DNA of 64,000 nt from Chromobacterium paludis (GCF_008275125.1 NZ_CP043473.1:3472001-3536000); one strand, 5' to 3'. Counted from the first letter of the stretch, positions 44,517 through 58,394 are shown. Notes: generated by a model from the sequence alone, not told the origin. Numbers and translations: made by a program.

Positions 44517-44837
44517 ATGCAAGCACAATTACGCAGCAAGGGACCGGAACTGCTGGCCGACCTGACCGACCACATCACGCTGGCCTTGCGCCAGCTGGCC
44601 AATACCGAAAGCCGCCAGGCGGAGAAGATCGCCCAGGAAATCACCCGCCGCATGGCGCAGCACTGGGGCGGCCAAAACATCTACTTCCCGTTGGGCAAGA
44701 GCAGCAAGTCCGCCGAGCGCGATCGGCAAATTCTGCAAGACTTCAACGGCGGCAACCATGCCGAACTGGCGTTGAAGCACGGCATCTCGGTGCAATGGGT
44801 GTACAAAATACTGAAGAACGCCCGCAAGGCCGCTTGA
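44517..44837 (+). CDS. Mor/C-type transcription activator (Mu Mor family)
   Basis: 106 residues. The family pattern is clear: LLADLTDHITLALRQLANTE, AQEITRRMAQHWGGQNIYFP, then HAELALKHGISVQWVYKILK, the C-terminal helix-turn-helix. In Mu, Mor and C switch on middle and late promoters together with host RNA polymerase. Start at MQAQLRSKGP, preceded by GGGAG; in-frame ATGs at 44472 and 44493 are alternatives. It is the only regulator in the island and the only island gene on the plus strand besides shadows, divergent from the structural operon. Control of the island is inferred. Confidence 0.85.
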   Translation: MQAQLRSKGPELLADLTDHITLALRQLANTESRQAEKIAQEITRRMAQHWGGQNIYFPLGKSSKSAERDRQILQDFNGGNHAELALKHGISVQWVYKILKNARKAA

Positions 44838-44858
44838 AACGGCCCCAGAAACAGCAAA

Positions 44859-44884
44859 GCCCCGGCAGGGCATCCTGTCGGGGC
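44859..44884 (-). terminator. Terminator, distal of a tandem pair ending the rRNA operon
   Basis: Stem GCCCCGGCAGG / CCTGTCGGGGC with loop GCAT. On the minus strand it is followed by TTTGCTGTTT. It also stands just after the Mor/C gene and could stop plus-strand transcripts less efficiently. Confidence 0.7.
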
Positions 44885-44919
44885 GGGTTGGGGTCGGCGC
44901 GCGCCGGCGCCAATGCACA

Positions 44920-44945
44920 AAGCCCAGCTCGGTTGAGCTGGGCTT
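44920..44945 (-). terminator. Terminator, proximal, after 5S rRNA
   Basis: Perfect 11-bp stem AAGCCCAGCTC / GAGCTGGGCTT with loop GGTT, followed on the minus strand by TTGTGC. It is 12 bp after the 5S gene. Confidence 0.8.
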
Positions 44946-44956
44946 CGGTATGGGGC

Positions 44957-45072
44957 GTCTGGCGGTGTCCTACTTTCACATGGCGAATGCCACACTATCA
45001 TCGGCGCTAAGATGTTTCACGGTCCTGTTCGGGATGGGAAGGCGTGGGACCATCTCGCTAAGGCCACCAGAC
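44957..45072 (-). rRNA. rrf: 5S ribosomal RNA
   Basis: About 116 nt. The ends pair (GTCTGG with CCAGAC) and the internal text CCATCCCGAACAGGACCGTG (minus strand) is the universal 5S loop region. It is the last gene of the rRNA operon. End positions are estimated from the terminal stem and may be off by a few bases. Confidence 0.95.
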
Positions 45073-45195
45073 ATAAACTTGTACAAACTCAAGAAGCCTG
45101 AACCAGAGAGGTTCTCTGATTCTGAATATTCGGTATTCAATTGTGTCGCACACACTCTATCTCGCGTCTTGGTTCCCCAAGCCACTCAAATGATA

Positions 45196-48083
<2,888 letters not shown>

Positions 48084-48336
48084 CTATCATTTCAGTAACC
48101 TAAATTACCGCAACAACAGAGAGTGTTTGTGCGACGACTGCACCGCCCCTTTTGATATCGCGACGCAGCCTTAGATACAATCAAATACCCAAGATGACGA
48201 TTTGTTGATGCACAGAATTAACTCTGCATCTTCATCTCGCCGTCTTTATATATTCGGCTTCTTCAGTTTGTTAAAGATCGGGCGTTTATACAACGCAAAC
48301 AGAATCCAACTCTTCCGAATTCGATTTTGTTTGCGA

Positions 48337-48412
48337 TGGTGGAGGATGACGGGATCGAACCGACGACCCCCTGCTTGCAAAGCAGGTGCTCTCCCAACTG
48401 AGCTAATCCCCC
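48337..48412 (-). tRNA. alaT: tRNA-Ala (TGC)
   Basis: 76 nt including encoded CCA. Acceptor stem GGGGGAT, anticodon loop TTTGCAA with anticodon TGC, T-arm GGTTCGATCC. It lies in the 16S-23S spacer. Confidence 0.96.
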
Positions 48413-48498
48413 TCTTTTTGGGTGATGCTGCGTTGCTCAGTCGCTCATGTGCATAAGCACATGTCGCTTCTTCGCGCCTTGCCTGACCCAAAAAATAC

Positions 48499-48575
48499 TG
48501 GTGGGTCTGGTAGGACTCGAACCTACGACCCCTGCGTTATCAACACAGTGCTCTAACCAGCTGAGCTACAAACCC
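48499..48575 (-). tRNA. ileT: tRNA-Ile (GAT)
   Basis: 77 nt including encoded CCA. Acceptor stem GGGTTTG, anticodon loop TTGATAA with anticodon GAT, T-arm GGTTCGAGTCC. It precedes tRNA-Ala in the 16S-23S spacer, the common order. Confidence 0.96.
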
Positions 48576-48753
48576 AGTAGTCGTTTGATACCACATCCTT
48601 TTCGATCAAAATCAAGCAGATCCAGGCGAAAGCTGACGACGTGTACATCGAGTACACGAGGAAGCTTTCAACGCAGAGCTGCGCCGATTTTCATCGAAAA
48701 TGCCCTTAACTTGAATAACCGATAGGCTGTAAGTGCTTGGCGATCGCCTTCTC

Positions 48754-50294
<1,541 letters not shown>

Positions 50295-50805
50295 AATCTC
50301 ATAGCAATTTTCTGGCACGCAAGTTCAAAGAAATAAACAAGTATCTCTTGTCTCTTGCAGTGCAAGTATTTGGCTTTCACCAAGCACTTACACCTATCGG
50401 TTATTCGTTCTGTTAAAGAGCAGTGCTGGACGCTGTTTTCGTCACCCCGGAAACCGTTTCGTTTCCGCCGTTTCGTTCGCTGCGTCAGCTGAGGAGGCGA
50501 ACTATACCTGCACCCTCACCCTCGGTCAACAGGTTTTTTGAGAAAAAGACGAAAATTTCACGGCAGATTCTACAAATAACTGATTTAAAAGAAAATATTC
50601 ATATTAACTTTTGAATATCTCCGCTCTAGACTCTTCAAAATGACGGCCTGCTCCACTGATCCAAGCATTGAAAACTTTTGAAACCCACTCAATTCACCGC
50701 TTATTTTCTGAGAAAAGCGGAAGTTACCTATTTTTCATCCTCCAGCTTTTTGACATTGTCATTTCAGGCTAGAATCAACCGCCCTTCATCCTTAAGGAGC
50801 AAGCC
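50295..50805. other. rRNA leader, promoter and upstream AT-rich region
   Basis: Holds the rRNA leader, the sigma70 promoter at 50501-50529, and about 250 bp of AT-rich DNA (50530-50780) with runs such as AATATTCATATTAAC. This fits UP-element or Fis-site DNA for the rRNA operon and the promoter region of the MFS gene. No coding gene is evident. Confidence 0.7.
50501..50529 (-). promoter_or_regulatory. Sigma70 promoter of the rRNA operon
   Basis: Minus strand: -35 TTGACC (50524-50529), 17-bp spacer, -10 TATAGT (50501-50506). A/T-rich DNA (TTTTTCTCAAAAAACC) lies just upstream like an UP element. About 200 bp separates it from the 16S gene. Confidence 0.88.
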
Positions 50806-52122
50806 ATGAACATTTCCCTGAAACAACGCATCCATGGCCTGCCTTCGGGATTTCATCTGCTGATGCTCAGCGATGTATTGAGCGGTCTGGCCATGGGCGC
50901 CGGCTATGTCAGCATCAGCTGGTGGGTGGTGACCATGGGCGGCGCCAGCGACATGGCCTGGTTCAGCACCTTGACCGCGCTGGTGATGCTGGTGGCGCTG
51001 CCGCTGACCGCGCCGCTGGGCGACCGCTTTCCCAAGAACCGCGTCATCGCCGGCGGCATCGTACTGGCCATGCTGTCCGGCTTGGCCTTGGCCACTATGG
51101 CTTGGTTCCATATCTATAAATTGGCTTGGGTGGTAGCCAGCGAGTCGCTGGCCATGCTCGCCTGGGCCATGGTGATTCCGTCCATGCTCAGCATCGCCTC
51201 GGAACTGGTGCCGGCGGCGCGCCTGTCCGACGCCTTGTCGCTGCAAAAAAGTTCGCAGTCGATGGGCAATCTGATTGGCCCGGTCATCGGCGGCAGCCTG
51301 ATGGCCGTCGCGCCCGCCTGGCTGGCCCTGAGCAGCTATGCGCTGCTGCTGGCCATCGCCGCCGTCGGCGCCTTGCGCATCCAGATCCCGCCACGCAGCC
51401 TGGAGCATGTCCGGGCCGAAAGCTTCATCGAGCAGATACGCAGCGGCCTGCGCCTGCGCTGGCGCATCCCACTGGAACGCAGCTGGGCATTTTGGGGCTT
51501 GCTGGTGATGACCGCCTACTTTCCCATGGTGGCCACGCTGTTGCCGATCAAGCTGCACCAGCTGAAGCTGCCGGCATTCTGGCTGGGCGCCTGCGAGGCG
51601 GCGGTCAGCGGCGGCCTGTTGGTCGGCTCGCTATGGCTGACTCACCGCCTGCTGCAGCGCTGCAGCCGGCCGCGCGCCCGCGCCTTCGCCATGTGCGCGC
51701 TAGGCGCGGTGTTCCTGGTGGTGGCGCTGACCGATCACCCGATGGTGATGCTGGCCATGTTCGGCATGGAAGGCGTGCTGCTGTCCATCACCATGCTGAT
51801 CGGCCAGACCCATCGCACCCTGGCGGTGCCGGAAGCCTATCGCGCGCGGGTATCGGCGATCAATGTGCTGGTGGCCAAGCTGGGCGGCATGTTGGGGCCG
51901 GCGCTGGCAGGCATGCTGCTGGCCCACTGGTCGCTGGATGCGGTGTATCTGTTCTTCGCAGTCTTTCACCTGCTGACCGTGCCGCCCATGTTGCTGCTGC
52001 CCGGCGTCAACCGTTTCCTGAACCTGAGCCATGAAGAGGTGAAGGATTGGTACTTGAAGCAACACCCGGAGGCCTTCGAAGTCATCGCGCCGGCTGTCGA
52101 TAAGCTGAAGCAGCCGGTATAA
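50806..52122 (+). CDS. MFS transporter
   Basis: 438 residues with about twelve hydrophobic segments and the motif-A-like loop LGDRFPKNRVI between TM2 and TM3. An inner-membrane exporter of the EntS/MFS_3 type is most likely (GNLIGPVIGGSLMAVAPAWL, LGGMLGPALAGMLLAHWSLD). Substrate unknown. It starts MNISLKQRIHG with AAGGAG upstream and is a single-gene unit ending in a hairpin. The promoter is probably in the AT-rich gap shared with the rRNA operon; a TTGACA (50750) and TAGAAT (50770) pair has too short a spacing to be convincing. Confidence 0.85.
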   Translation: MNISLKQRIHGLPSGFHLLMLSDVLSGLAMGAGYVSISWWVVTMGGASDMAWFSTLTALVMLVALPLTAPLGDRFPKNRVIAGGIVLAMLSGLALATMAWFHIYKLAWVVASESLAMLAWAMVIPSMLSIASELVPAARLSDALSLQKSSQSMGNLIGPVIGGSLMAVAPAWLALSSYALLLAIAAVGALRIQIPPRSLEHVRAESFIEQIRSGLRLRWRIPLERSWAFWGLLVMTAYFPMVATLLPIKLHQLKLPAFWLGACEAAVSGGLLVGSLWLTHRLLQRCSRPRARAFAMCALGAVFLVVALTDHPMVMLAMFGMEGVLLSITMLIGQTHRTLAVPEAYRARVSAINVLVAKLGGMLGPALAGMLLAHWSLDAVYLFFAVFHLLTVPPMLLLPGVNRFLNLSHEEVKDWYLKQHPEAFEVIAPAVDKLKQPV

Positions 52123-52127
52123 AGCCA

Positions 52128-52150
52128 AACGGCGGCCTGGGGCCGCCGTT
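52128..52150 (+). terminator. Hairpin terminator after the MFS gene
   Basis: Stem AACGGCGGCC / GGCCGCCGTT with loop TGG, followed by GTCTC. The T-run is poor. Confidence 0.6.
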
Positions 52151-52186
52151 GTCTCTATATATATGTCGTTCTGTCTTTATATAGGC

Positions 52187-52209
52187 AAAGGGGGCGGATC
52201 GCCCCCTTT
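52187..52209 (-). terminator. Hairpin between MFS and hslU, possible hslVU terminator
   Basis: Perfect 10-bp stem AAAGGGGGCG / CGCCCCCTTT with loop GAT. It is 61 bp beyond the hslU stop and can act from either side. Confidence 0.65.
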
Positions 52210-52269
52210 CCCCGCCCCTCTCCCGCGAGAGAGAAGGGCGTCACGCGCAGACAGGCGTCTGCGGAATGA

Positions 52270-53616
52270 TTACAGCACGTAGCGCGCCAGGTCCTCGCGT
52301 TCGGCCACTTCGCCCAGCTTGCCGTCCACGTAGGCACCGTCGATCTTGCACTCGCCCGCCTTGGCGTCGAAAGCCACTTCCTCCAGCAGCTTCTCCATCA
52401 CCGTGTACAGACGGCGGGCGCCGATGTTCTCGGTTTTCTCGTTGACCTGCCAGGCGATCTCGGCCAGGCGCTGGATGCCGGATTCCTCGAACGCCAGCTC
52501 CACGCCCTCGGTGGCCAGCAGCGCCTGGTATTGGCGCGTCAGGCAGGCGTTGGTGCTGGTCAGGATGGCCTTGAAGTCGTCGACGGACAAGGACGACAGC
52601 TCGACGCGGATCGGCAGGCGGCCCTGCAGTTCCGGGATCAGGTCGGACGGCTTGGACAGCTGGAAAGCGCCGGAGGCGATGAACAGGATGTGATCGGTCT
52701 TCACCATGCCGTACTTGGTGGACACCGTGGTGCCCTCCACCAGCGGCAGCAGGTCGCGCTGCACGCCGGCGCGCGATACGTCGGCGCCGCTGTGGCCTTC
52801 GCCGCGGCTGGTGACCTTGTCGATCTCATCGAGGAAGACAATGCCGTTCTGCTCGACGTTCTTCAGCGCCTCGGCCTTCAGCTCTTCGTCGTTGACCAGT
52901 TTGGCGGCTTCTTCGTCTATCAGTTGCTTGAAGGCGTCCGCCACCTTCATCTTGGCGGTCTGCTTCTTGCCGGCGCCCATGCCCTGGAACATGCCTTGCA
53001 GCTGGCTGGCGAAATCCTCCATGCCCGGCGGCGCCATCACGTTCATCTGCGCCACCGGCGCGGCGATTTCCAGCTCGATCTCTTTATCGTCGAACTTGCC
53101 CTCGCGCAGCATCTTGCGGAATTTCTGGCGGGTAGCGCCGTCCTCATGCTTCTCCTCGGCAACCGGCTCCTCGGCGAAGAAGCCCGACGGCTGCTTGCGC
53201 GGCTGCGGCAGCAGCACGTCGAGGATGCGCTCCTCGGCGGCGTCTTCGGCGCGCACCCGGTTGCGCTTGATCGCCGCCTCGCGGGTGTCCTTGATCGCCA
53301 CGTCCATCAGGTCGCGGATGATGGTGTCCACGTCGCGGCCGACATAGCCCACCTCGGTGAACTTGGTGGCTTCCACCTTGATGAAGGGCGCGCCGGACAG
53401 CTTGGCCAGGCGGCGGGCGATCTCGGTCTTTCCCACGCCGGTGGGGCCTATCATCAGAATGTTCTTGGGGGTGATCTCGCTGCGCAGCGGCTCGGCCACC
53501 TGCTGGCGGCGCCAGCGGTTGCGCAGGGCGATGGCGACGGCGCGCTTGGCCTTGTGCTGGCCGATGATGTGCTGGTCCAGTTCGTGGACGATTTCCTGCG
53601 GGGTCATTTGCGTCAT
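52270..53616 (-). CDS. hslU: ATP-dependent protease ATPase subunit HslU (ClpY)
   Basis: 448 residues, full length. It unfolds substrates and feeds them to HslV. Start [20 protein letters not shown]; Walker [10 protein letters not shown] at about 57-65; Walker [12 protein letters not shown]; the I-domain lies between; the C-terminus ends LARYVL, the tail that docks in HslV. The gene follows hslV by 44 bp in one operon. No abnormalities seen. Confidence 0.97.
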   Translation of the reverse strand: MTQMTPQEIVHELDQHIIGQHKAKRAVAIALRNRWRRQQVAEPLRSEITPKNILMIGPTGVGKTEIARRLAKLSGAPFIKVEATKFTEVGYVGRDVDTIIRDLMDVAIKDTREAAIKRNRVRAEDAAEERILDVLLPQPRKQPSGFFAEEPVAEEKHEDGATRQKFRKMLREGKFDDKEIELEIAAPVAQMNVMAPPGMEDFASQLQGMFQGMGAGKKQTAKMKVADAFKQLIDEEAAKLVNDEELKAEALKNVEQNGIVFLDEIDKVTSRGEGHSGADVSRAGVQRDLLPLVEGTTVSTKYGMVKTDHILFIASGAFQLSKPSDLIPELQGRLPIRVELSSLSVDDFKAILTSTNACLTRQYQALLATEGVELAFEESGIQRLAEIAWQVNEKTENIGARRLYTVMEKLLEEVAFDAKAGECKIDGAYVDGKLGEVAEREDLARYVL

Positions 53617-53660
53617 GACGTTCTCCGCCCGGCCGCGATGGCCGGGTCTTGCATTCGGGG

Positions 53661-54212
53661 TCAGGCCTCGTCGTCCGGGCCCAGGGTTTCAATCAGGTGG
53701 TTGTGGTTGGTGTAGATGCAGATGTCGCCGGCGATCTCCAGCGACTTCTTCACCACCACTTCCGGCGCCAGGTCCGTGTTCTCGAACAGCGCGCGCGCGG
53801 CGGACTGGGCGAAGGCGCCGCCGGAGCCGATGGCGGCGATGCCCTGCTCCGGCTCCAGCACGTCGCCGTTGCCGGTGATGATCAGCGTATGGTCCTTGTC
53901 GGCCACGATCAGCATCGCCTCCAGCCGGCGCAGCATGCGGTCGGTGCGCCAGTCCTTGGCCAGCTCCACCGCCGACACCAGCAAGTTGCCCTGGTGCTTT
54001 TGCAGCTTGGCCTCGAAGCGCTCGATCAGCGTGAAGGCGTCGGCCGTGCCGCCGGCGAAACCGGCCAACACCTTGCCGCCGTGCAGCTTGCGTATCTTGC
54101 GCGCAGTGGCCTTGATCACGATATTGCCCAGGGTCACTTGCCCGTCGCCGCCCAGCGCCACGCGCTCGCCGCGCCGGACGGAAACGATAGTGGTTCCGTC
54201 AAACTGCTGCAT
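53661..54212 (-). CDS. hslV: ATP-dependent protease subunit HslV (ClpQ)
   Basis: 183 residues. This is the threonine peptidase of the HslVU complex. The start gives MQQFDG followed by [20 protein letters not shown], so the catalytic Thr is residue 7 after a six-residue propeptide, longer than in E. coli where only Met is removed. GDGQVTLGN and the C-terminal [11 protein letters not shown] are conserved. The frame is open upstream to 54905, but that runs antisense through tonB. It heads the hslVU operon, divergent from tonB. Confidence 0.97.
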   Translation of the reverse strand: MQQFDGTTIVSVRRGERVALGGDGQVTLGNIVIKATARKIRKLHGGKVLAGFAGGTADAFTLIERFEAKLQKHQGNLLVSAVELAKDWRTDRMLRRLEAMLIVADKDHTLIITGNGDVLEPEQGIAAIGSGGAFAQSAARALFENTDLAPEVVVKKSLEIAGDICIYTNHNHLIETLGPDDEA

Positions 54213-54332
54213 ATTGGTATTCCAGTGTATGGCGGCCGGCGGTGTGCCGGCCTTTGTCCGATATAGGCAGGTATATGCTGGCGATTGTCCCGATTGCAAG
54301 CATGGGCAACAGGGCTTGCCCACCCGGCCTAG

Positions 54333-54362
54333 AAAATGAGAATGATTTGCGTTACTATCATT
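54333..54362 (+). promoter_or_regulatory. Fur box before tonB
   Basis: The sequence contains AATGAGAATGATTTGCG followed by GTTACTATCATTC, two overlapping Fur-like halves just before the tonB start at 54366. The match to the 19-bp consensus is partial. Iron control of tonB-exbBD is usual. Confidence 0.6.
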
Positions 54363-54365
54363 CAC

Positions 54366-55049
54366 ATGAAGTCCGCACCCTTTCTGCAATTTTCCGCCTT
54401 GTGCGGCGTGCTGGCGGCGCATGTCCTGGCGCTGTGGCTGCTGAACGACTCGTGCGCCGGCCGGCCCGCCGTCACGCCGCCGCGTCTCCTCAGCATGGAA
54501 ATGGTGGCGCCGGCGCCGCCGCGAGAATACCCAAAGCCTACGCCCGCCGCGCCGGCCAAACCGCGCCAGACGGAAGCGAAACCGACGCCAATCAAGACCG
54601 CGCCCCCAACGCCTCGGCTGCAGACCAGCCAGACGCCCATCGACACGCCCGCGCCGGCCCAAGCCATCAGCGCGCCGGCCCAGCCGGCCGCCTCCCTCGC
54701 TGCCGACGCGCCCAAAACCAATGACAAACCCGCAGCCACGGGCAAGCCCCAGGCCATCACCGAACCGCTGGCGCGCGGCGGCTATCTGAACAATCCCGCG
54801 CCGACCTATCCATCGGAGTCGCAGGAGGACGGCGAAGCCGGCACCGTGCGGCTGCGCGTCCATGTCAGCGCCCAGGGCCTGCCGCTGGACGTCAGCGTGC
54901 AGCAAAGCAGCGGCTTCTTCCGGCTGGACCGCGCCGCGCTGGCCGCCGTCAAACGCTGGCGCTTCATTCCGGCCAAGCGCGGCGACGAGTCCATCGCCTA
55001 CACCTTTATCGTTCCCGTTGAATTTTCTTTGAAATCGATCCGCTCATGA
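54366..55049 (+). CDS. tonB: TonB energy-transducing protein
   Basis: 227 residues. It spans the periplasm to deliver proton-motive force to outer-membrane receptors. Order: one N-terminal membrane helix ([20 protein letters not shown]), a proline/alanine/lysine-rich linker ([20 protein letters not shown]), then the C-terminal domain with [20 protein letters not shown] and [13 protein letters not shown]. Start at MKSAPFLQ; an in-frame ATG at 54336 lies within the Fur box and is unlikely. It overlaps exbB by four bases (ATGA). Confidence 0.94.
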   Translation: MKSAPFLQFSALCGVLAAHVLALWLLNDSCAGRPAVTPPRLLSMEMVAPAPPREYPKPTPAAPAKPRQTEAKPTPIKTAPPTPRLQTSQTPIDTPAPAQAISAPAQPAASLAADAPKTNDKPAATGKPQAITEPLARGGYLNNPAPTYPSESQEDGEAGTVRLRVHVSAQGLPLDVSVQQSSGFFRLDRAALAAVKRWRFIPAKRGDESIAYTFIVPVEFSLKSIRS

Positions 55050-55723
55050 ACATTCTGACCGTATTCCAACAAGGAGACGCCGTATTGATCGCGGTGTTCC
55101 TGCTCCTCATCCTGATGTCGGTGCTGACCTGGTACTTGATCCTGGTGCGCGGCGCGCAAGCCTGGCGGCTGCGCCGCGCCAACCGCGAAGCCGAGAGCGC
55201 GCTGTGGGGCGCGCCGGATTGGCGCGCGGCGGAGAACGGCCTGGCGGGCAGCGCCAGTCAATTCGCCGCGCTGGCCCGCGCCGGCATCGCCGCCTTGCGG
55301 CAATACCAAGGCCAAGCCGGCCGCGCGCTGGGCCAGGCCTGCGGCGTGGACGAATTCCTGACCCGCGCCATCCGCAAGGCCTTGGCGCGGGAAAACGCGC
55401 GCCAGGAGGCCGGTTTGACCGTGCTGGCCTCCATCGGCTCCACCGCGCCCTTCGTCGGCCTGTTCGGCACCGTCTGGGGCATCTATCACGCCCTGGTCAA
55501 TATCGGCCACGCCGGCCAGATGAGCATAGGCGCAGTGGCCGGCCCGATAGGCGAGGCGCTGGTGGCCACCGCTGCCGGCCTGGCCGCCGCCATCCCGGCG
55601 GTGCTGGCCTATAACGCGCTGACCCGCGCCCAGCGCGTGATGGCGCAGGAGCTGGACGACTTTGCCCACGACCTGCACGCCCAATTACTGACCCAATCCG
55701 GAGACGGCCATGGCCTTCGGTAG
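55046..55723 (+). CDS. exbB: ExbB proton-channel protein
   Basis: 225 residues. It has the MotA/TolQ/ExbB layout: one N-terminal helix ([20 protein letters not shown]), a cytoplasmic loop, then two helices with [20 protein letters not shown] and [20 protein letters not shown], the signature region. It forms the TonB motor with ExbD in the inner membrane. It lies in the tonB-exbB-exbD operon and overlaps exbD by 14 bases. Confidence 0.95.
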   Translation: MNILTVFQQGDAVLIAVFLLLILMSVLTWYLILVRGAQAWRLRRANREAESALWGAPDWRAAENGLAGSASQFAALARAGIAALRQYQGQAGRALGQACGVDEFLTRAIRKALARENARQEAGLTVLASIGSTAPFVGLFGTVWGIYHALVNIGHAGQMSIGAVAGPIGEALVATAAGLAAAIPAVLAYNALTRAQRVMAQELDDFAHDLHAQLLTQSGDGHGLR

Positions 55724-56120
55724 CTTCAACCCAGGCCCGGCCGCGCCGATGGCCGAACCCAATACCACGCCGCTGGTGGACGTGATGCTGGTGCTCTTGG
55801 TGGTATTCATCATCACCACGCCGCTGCTGACCAATGCGGTGCAAGTGGACCTGCCGCGCGCCCAGGCCGCCGCCGATCAGGCCAAGCCGGAACAGATCCG
55901 CCTGGCGGTACAGGCGGACGGCAAGCTGTTCTGGAACGACCAGCCGGTGGCGGAGACCGCGCTGCCGGCGCGCTTTGCCGCCGCCGCCGCGGCTAACCCT
56001 GGCGTTGAGCTGCACTTGTCCGCCGACAAGGCCGTGCGCTATGAAACGGTGGCCAAGGCCCTGGCCACCGCGCAGCGTAACGGGGTCGCCAAGATCGGCT
56101 TCGTCACCGCCGCCCCCTGA
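55710..56120 (+). CDS. exbD: ExbD proton-channel protein
   Basis: 136 residues. Motif NTTPLVDVMLVLLVVFIITT contains the essential Asp of the single membrane helix. A periplasmic C-terminal domain follows (RYETVAKALATAQRNGVAKI). It completes the TonB system. Start MAFGSFNPG, with GGAGACGG upstream inside the end of exbB. No clear terminator is seen in the 170-bp gap downstream. Confidence 0.95.
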   Translation: MAFGSFNPGPAAPMAEPNTTPLVDVMLVLLVVFIITTPLLTNAVQVDLPRAQAAADQAKPEQIRLAVQADGKLFWNDQPVAETALPARFAAAAAANPGVELHLSADKAVRYETVAKALATAQRNGVAKIGFVTAAP

Positions 56121-56290
56121 TTCCTCCACTGCAACCCCCGCCGCTGGCGCCGGTCCAAACCCCCTGGCGCGGCAAGGGCCCTGGACGCAAGACCTGGCCT
56201 TCGCCGCCTCTTCATGGCAATATCATCGACATTCCTGACGATTTAACACGCCAAGCTGTCCAGCCTGGCCCAACTCATGGTTTCACCACG

Positions 56291-58144
56291 ATGCGAAAGT
56301 CTGCCCCCCGCCTGAGCCTGGCCGCCGCCCTGGCCTGCTCCGGCCACGTTGCCCTGGCCGCGCTGCAGCCCGTCAGCGAAGCGCCGTTGGCCTTGCAAAC
56401 CAGCATCCGCTGCCAGCACAACACCGACAACAGCCTCGATTGCACCACGCGCAACCAATTCACCATTTTGAAACCCGCCGGCAAGGACCTGCTGTCGCGC
56501 ATAGATTTCACCTATCCGGACACCGACCGCCTAGAAGTCCTCAGCGGAGCCGTCCGCCAACAGGATGGCCGCGTGATCCAGCTGGCCAAGTCCCAAGTGG
56601 AAACGCGCGCCGCGCCCAACCCCTATGCCGGCGTAAGCCGCGACAAGCAAACCTGGCTGGCATTCCCGGAGCTGGCCGTGGGCAGCACGGTGAGTTACGA
56701 AGTGAAGCATCACATCGCCGCCGCCCCGCTGAGCCGCGAGCTGCTGTACCGCCTGGATTTCGACCCGGAACCGGTGCGCTATGACAGCTATCATTTCGAA
56801 CTGAGTTCGCCGCGTCCGCTGATCTGGCGCGGCGAAAAAATGGACGGCTTCCAAGTGAGCGAAAGCGCGGACAAGCGGTCCATCAGCGTCGACCAGAAAG
56901 GCGTGCGCTACCTTAACCTCACCAATGAGGCCGACGACAGCGCCCTGCGCGCCTGGCCGCGGCTGAGCGTGGCCACCAGCGAACAGCCGCAGCAGCACTT
57001 CGGCAGCTATGCCGCGCGCTACAACGAAATCCTGGCGGCGCCGCTGCCGCCCGGCGCCGCAGCAGCGGTGGCGGCCGAAAAGGGCAAGCCCGCCGCCCAG
57101 CAGGTGGCGGCCTTCATGCAGCACATCAACAGCCATTACCGTTACCTGAACGATCAGCGGCTGGCCGAGCGCGGCCTGGTGCCGTTCACGCTGGCCGAGA
57201 TCGAACAGCATGGTTACGGCGACTGCAAGGACCTGGCCACCCTGCTGACTGCCATGCTGCGCGCCGCGGGCATAGACGCGGAACCGGCGCTGGTGTTCCG
57301 CGGCCGCTTCGCCCCCCCGCCGCTGCTGCCCGGCCTGGGCACGGTCAACCACATGATCGTGCGCGCGGTGGTAAACGGCAAAGTGGAATGGCTGGACGCC
57401 ACCAATCCCTTCTTCGCGCCCGATCGCATCATGCCGGACCTGCAGGAACGCCCGACCTACCTGATGGGCCGCGACGGCCAGGTGCGCCAAGACTACATCC
57501 CCATCCAGCCGGCAACCGTCAGCCTATCCGTCAAGCGGCATGAAGTGCTGCGCAAGGATGGCAGCGCGCTGATCGCCAGCCAGACGGAGCTTTCCGGCTG
57601 GCCGCTGGTGGAGCTGACCATGCGCGACCGCTTCCAGGGCGCCAGCAGCACGGAACAAAGCATCTGCCACGGCAGCGGCAACCAGCCGCAAGGCTGCAAG
57701 GTGGAACGCGCCGCCACCGGCTTCCTGCTGCCGGAGCGCTACCCCATCCGCCTGCAAGCCGTCGACATGCGCGCGCTGGAAAAGATTTCCGGCCTCTATC
57801 TGTATGACCCGCACCTGGACAGGCGCTGGAACGAATTCGACAGCTACCGCAGCAATGGCAACCAGGCTGACCTCTACCTGGGCGATCCGGAAATTCTGGA
57901 GCGCAACGTCACGCTGCAAGGCGCCAAGGCCATCCAGCCCGCCTTCAGCTGCCAGGCGCGCTCGCCGTGGTTTGACCTGGACCTGAAGCAAACCAGCAAT
58001 GCGGCGGGCATCCACTATCAATGGCGGCTGGTCCGCAAAGTGCGCTGGCTCCGCCACGAGGACATCGTCAGCCCCGCCTTCGCCAAGCTGAACGCCGAGG
58101 CCCGCGCCTGCGCGATTCAGGCCAGACAGATCCTCAAGCTCTAA
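56291..58144 (+). CDS. DUF3857/transglutaminase-like periplasmic protein
   Basis: 617 residues with a signal peptide (LSLAAALACSGHVALA, cut near residue 23). The first third is a DUF3857 beta domain (VLSGAVRQQDGRVIQLAKSQ, VGSTVSYEVKHH). The middle is a transglutaminase-like fold with candidate catalytic residues Cys in HGYGDCKDLATLL (about 310), His in GLGTVNHMIVRA, and Asp in EWLDATNPF. The end is a beta domain. Such proteins are thought to act on the envelope, but no substrate is established. It is a single-gene unit. Confidence 0.82.
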   Translation: MRKSAPRLSLAAALACSGHVALAALQPVSEAPLALQTSIRCQHNTDNSLDCTTRNQFTILKPAGKDLLSRIDFTYPDTDRLEVLSGAVRQQDGRVIQLAKSQVETRAAPNPYAGVSRDKQTWLAFPELAVGSTVSYEVKHHIAAAPLSRELLYRLDFDPEPVRYDSYHFELSSPRPLIWRGEKMDGFQVSESADKRSISVDQKGVRYLNLTNEADDSALRAWPRLSVATSEQPQQHFGSYAARYNEILAAPLPPGAAAAVAAEKGKPAAQQVAAFMQHINSHYRYLNDQRLAERGLVPFTLAEIEQHGYGDCKDLATLLTAMLRAAGIDAEPALVFRGRFAPPPLLPGLGTVNHMIVRAVVNGKVEWLDATNPFFAPDRIMPDLQERPTYLMGRDGQVRQDYIPIQPATVSLSVKRHEVLRKDGSALIASQTELSGWPLVELTMRDRFQGASSTEQSICHGSGNQPQGCKVERAATGFLLPERYPIRLQAVDMRALEKISGLYLYDPHLDRRWNEFDSYRSNGNQADLYLGDPEILERNVTLQGAKAIQPAFSCQARSPWFDLDLKQTSNAAGIHYQWRLVRKVRWLRHEDIVSPAFAKLNAEARACAIQARQILKL

Positions 58145-58394
58145 GCCCCGCGCCAGGGCCTGGCCATGCCGGGCCTGGCCCCGCCAGCCTCGACCTCTCC
58201 CGCCCCGCGGCCGGCTCGCCCAAAGGCCAGTTTTGCTGGCCAAAACGCCACGCCCGCCAGGCGCTTTCTGTTTTAAATAAAGGCGCTAATACATAAAGAA
58301 CATTTAAATAAATGCTTGCCGTATGATGCATTGCCCATGACAATGCCCATTTGCCCGTACTACTACAAAGGGTAAAGTTCAGAAAGAAGCGAGC

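Noticed and set aside
7846..44837. A complete Mu-like or P2-like prophage.
   Set aside because: No head, packaging, replication, transposition or integration genes are present, and no matching attachment repeats were noticed at the borders.
7846..44837. A type VI secretion system or extracellular contractile injection system.
   Set aside because: No TssB/TssC pair, TssM, or AAA+ ATPase of the eCIS type; gene order and families are those of phage tails.
50750..50775. TTGACA followed by TAGAAT as the MFS promoter.
   Set aside because: The spacer is only 14 bp, too short for a standard sigma70 promoter.
53661..54905. A 414-codon frame that includes hslV.
   Set aside because: Only the last 183 codons are HslV; the upstream part is antisense to tonB, and HslV has a good start at 54212.
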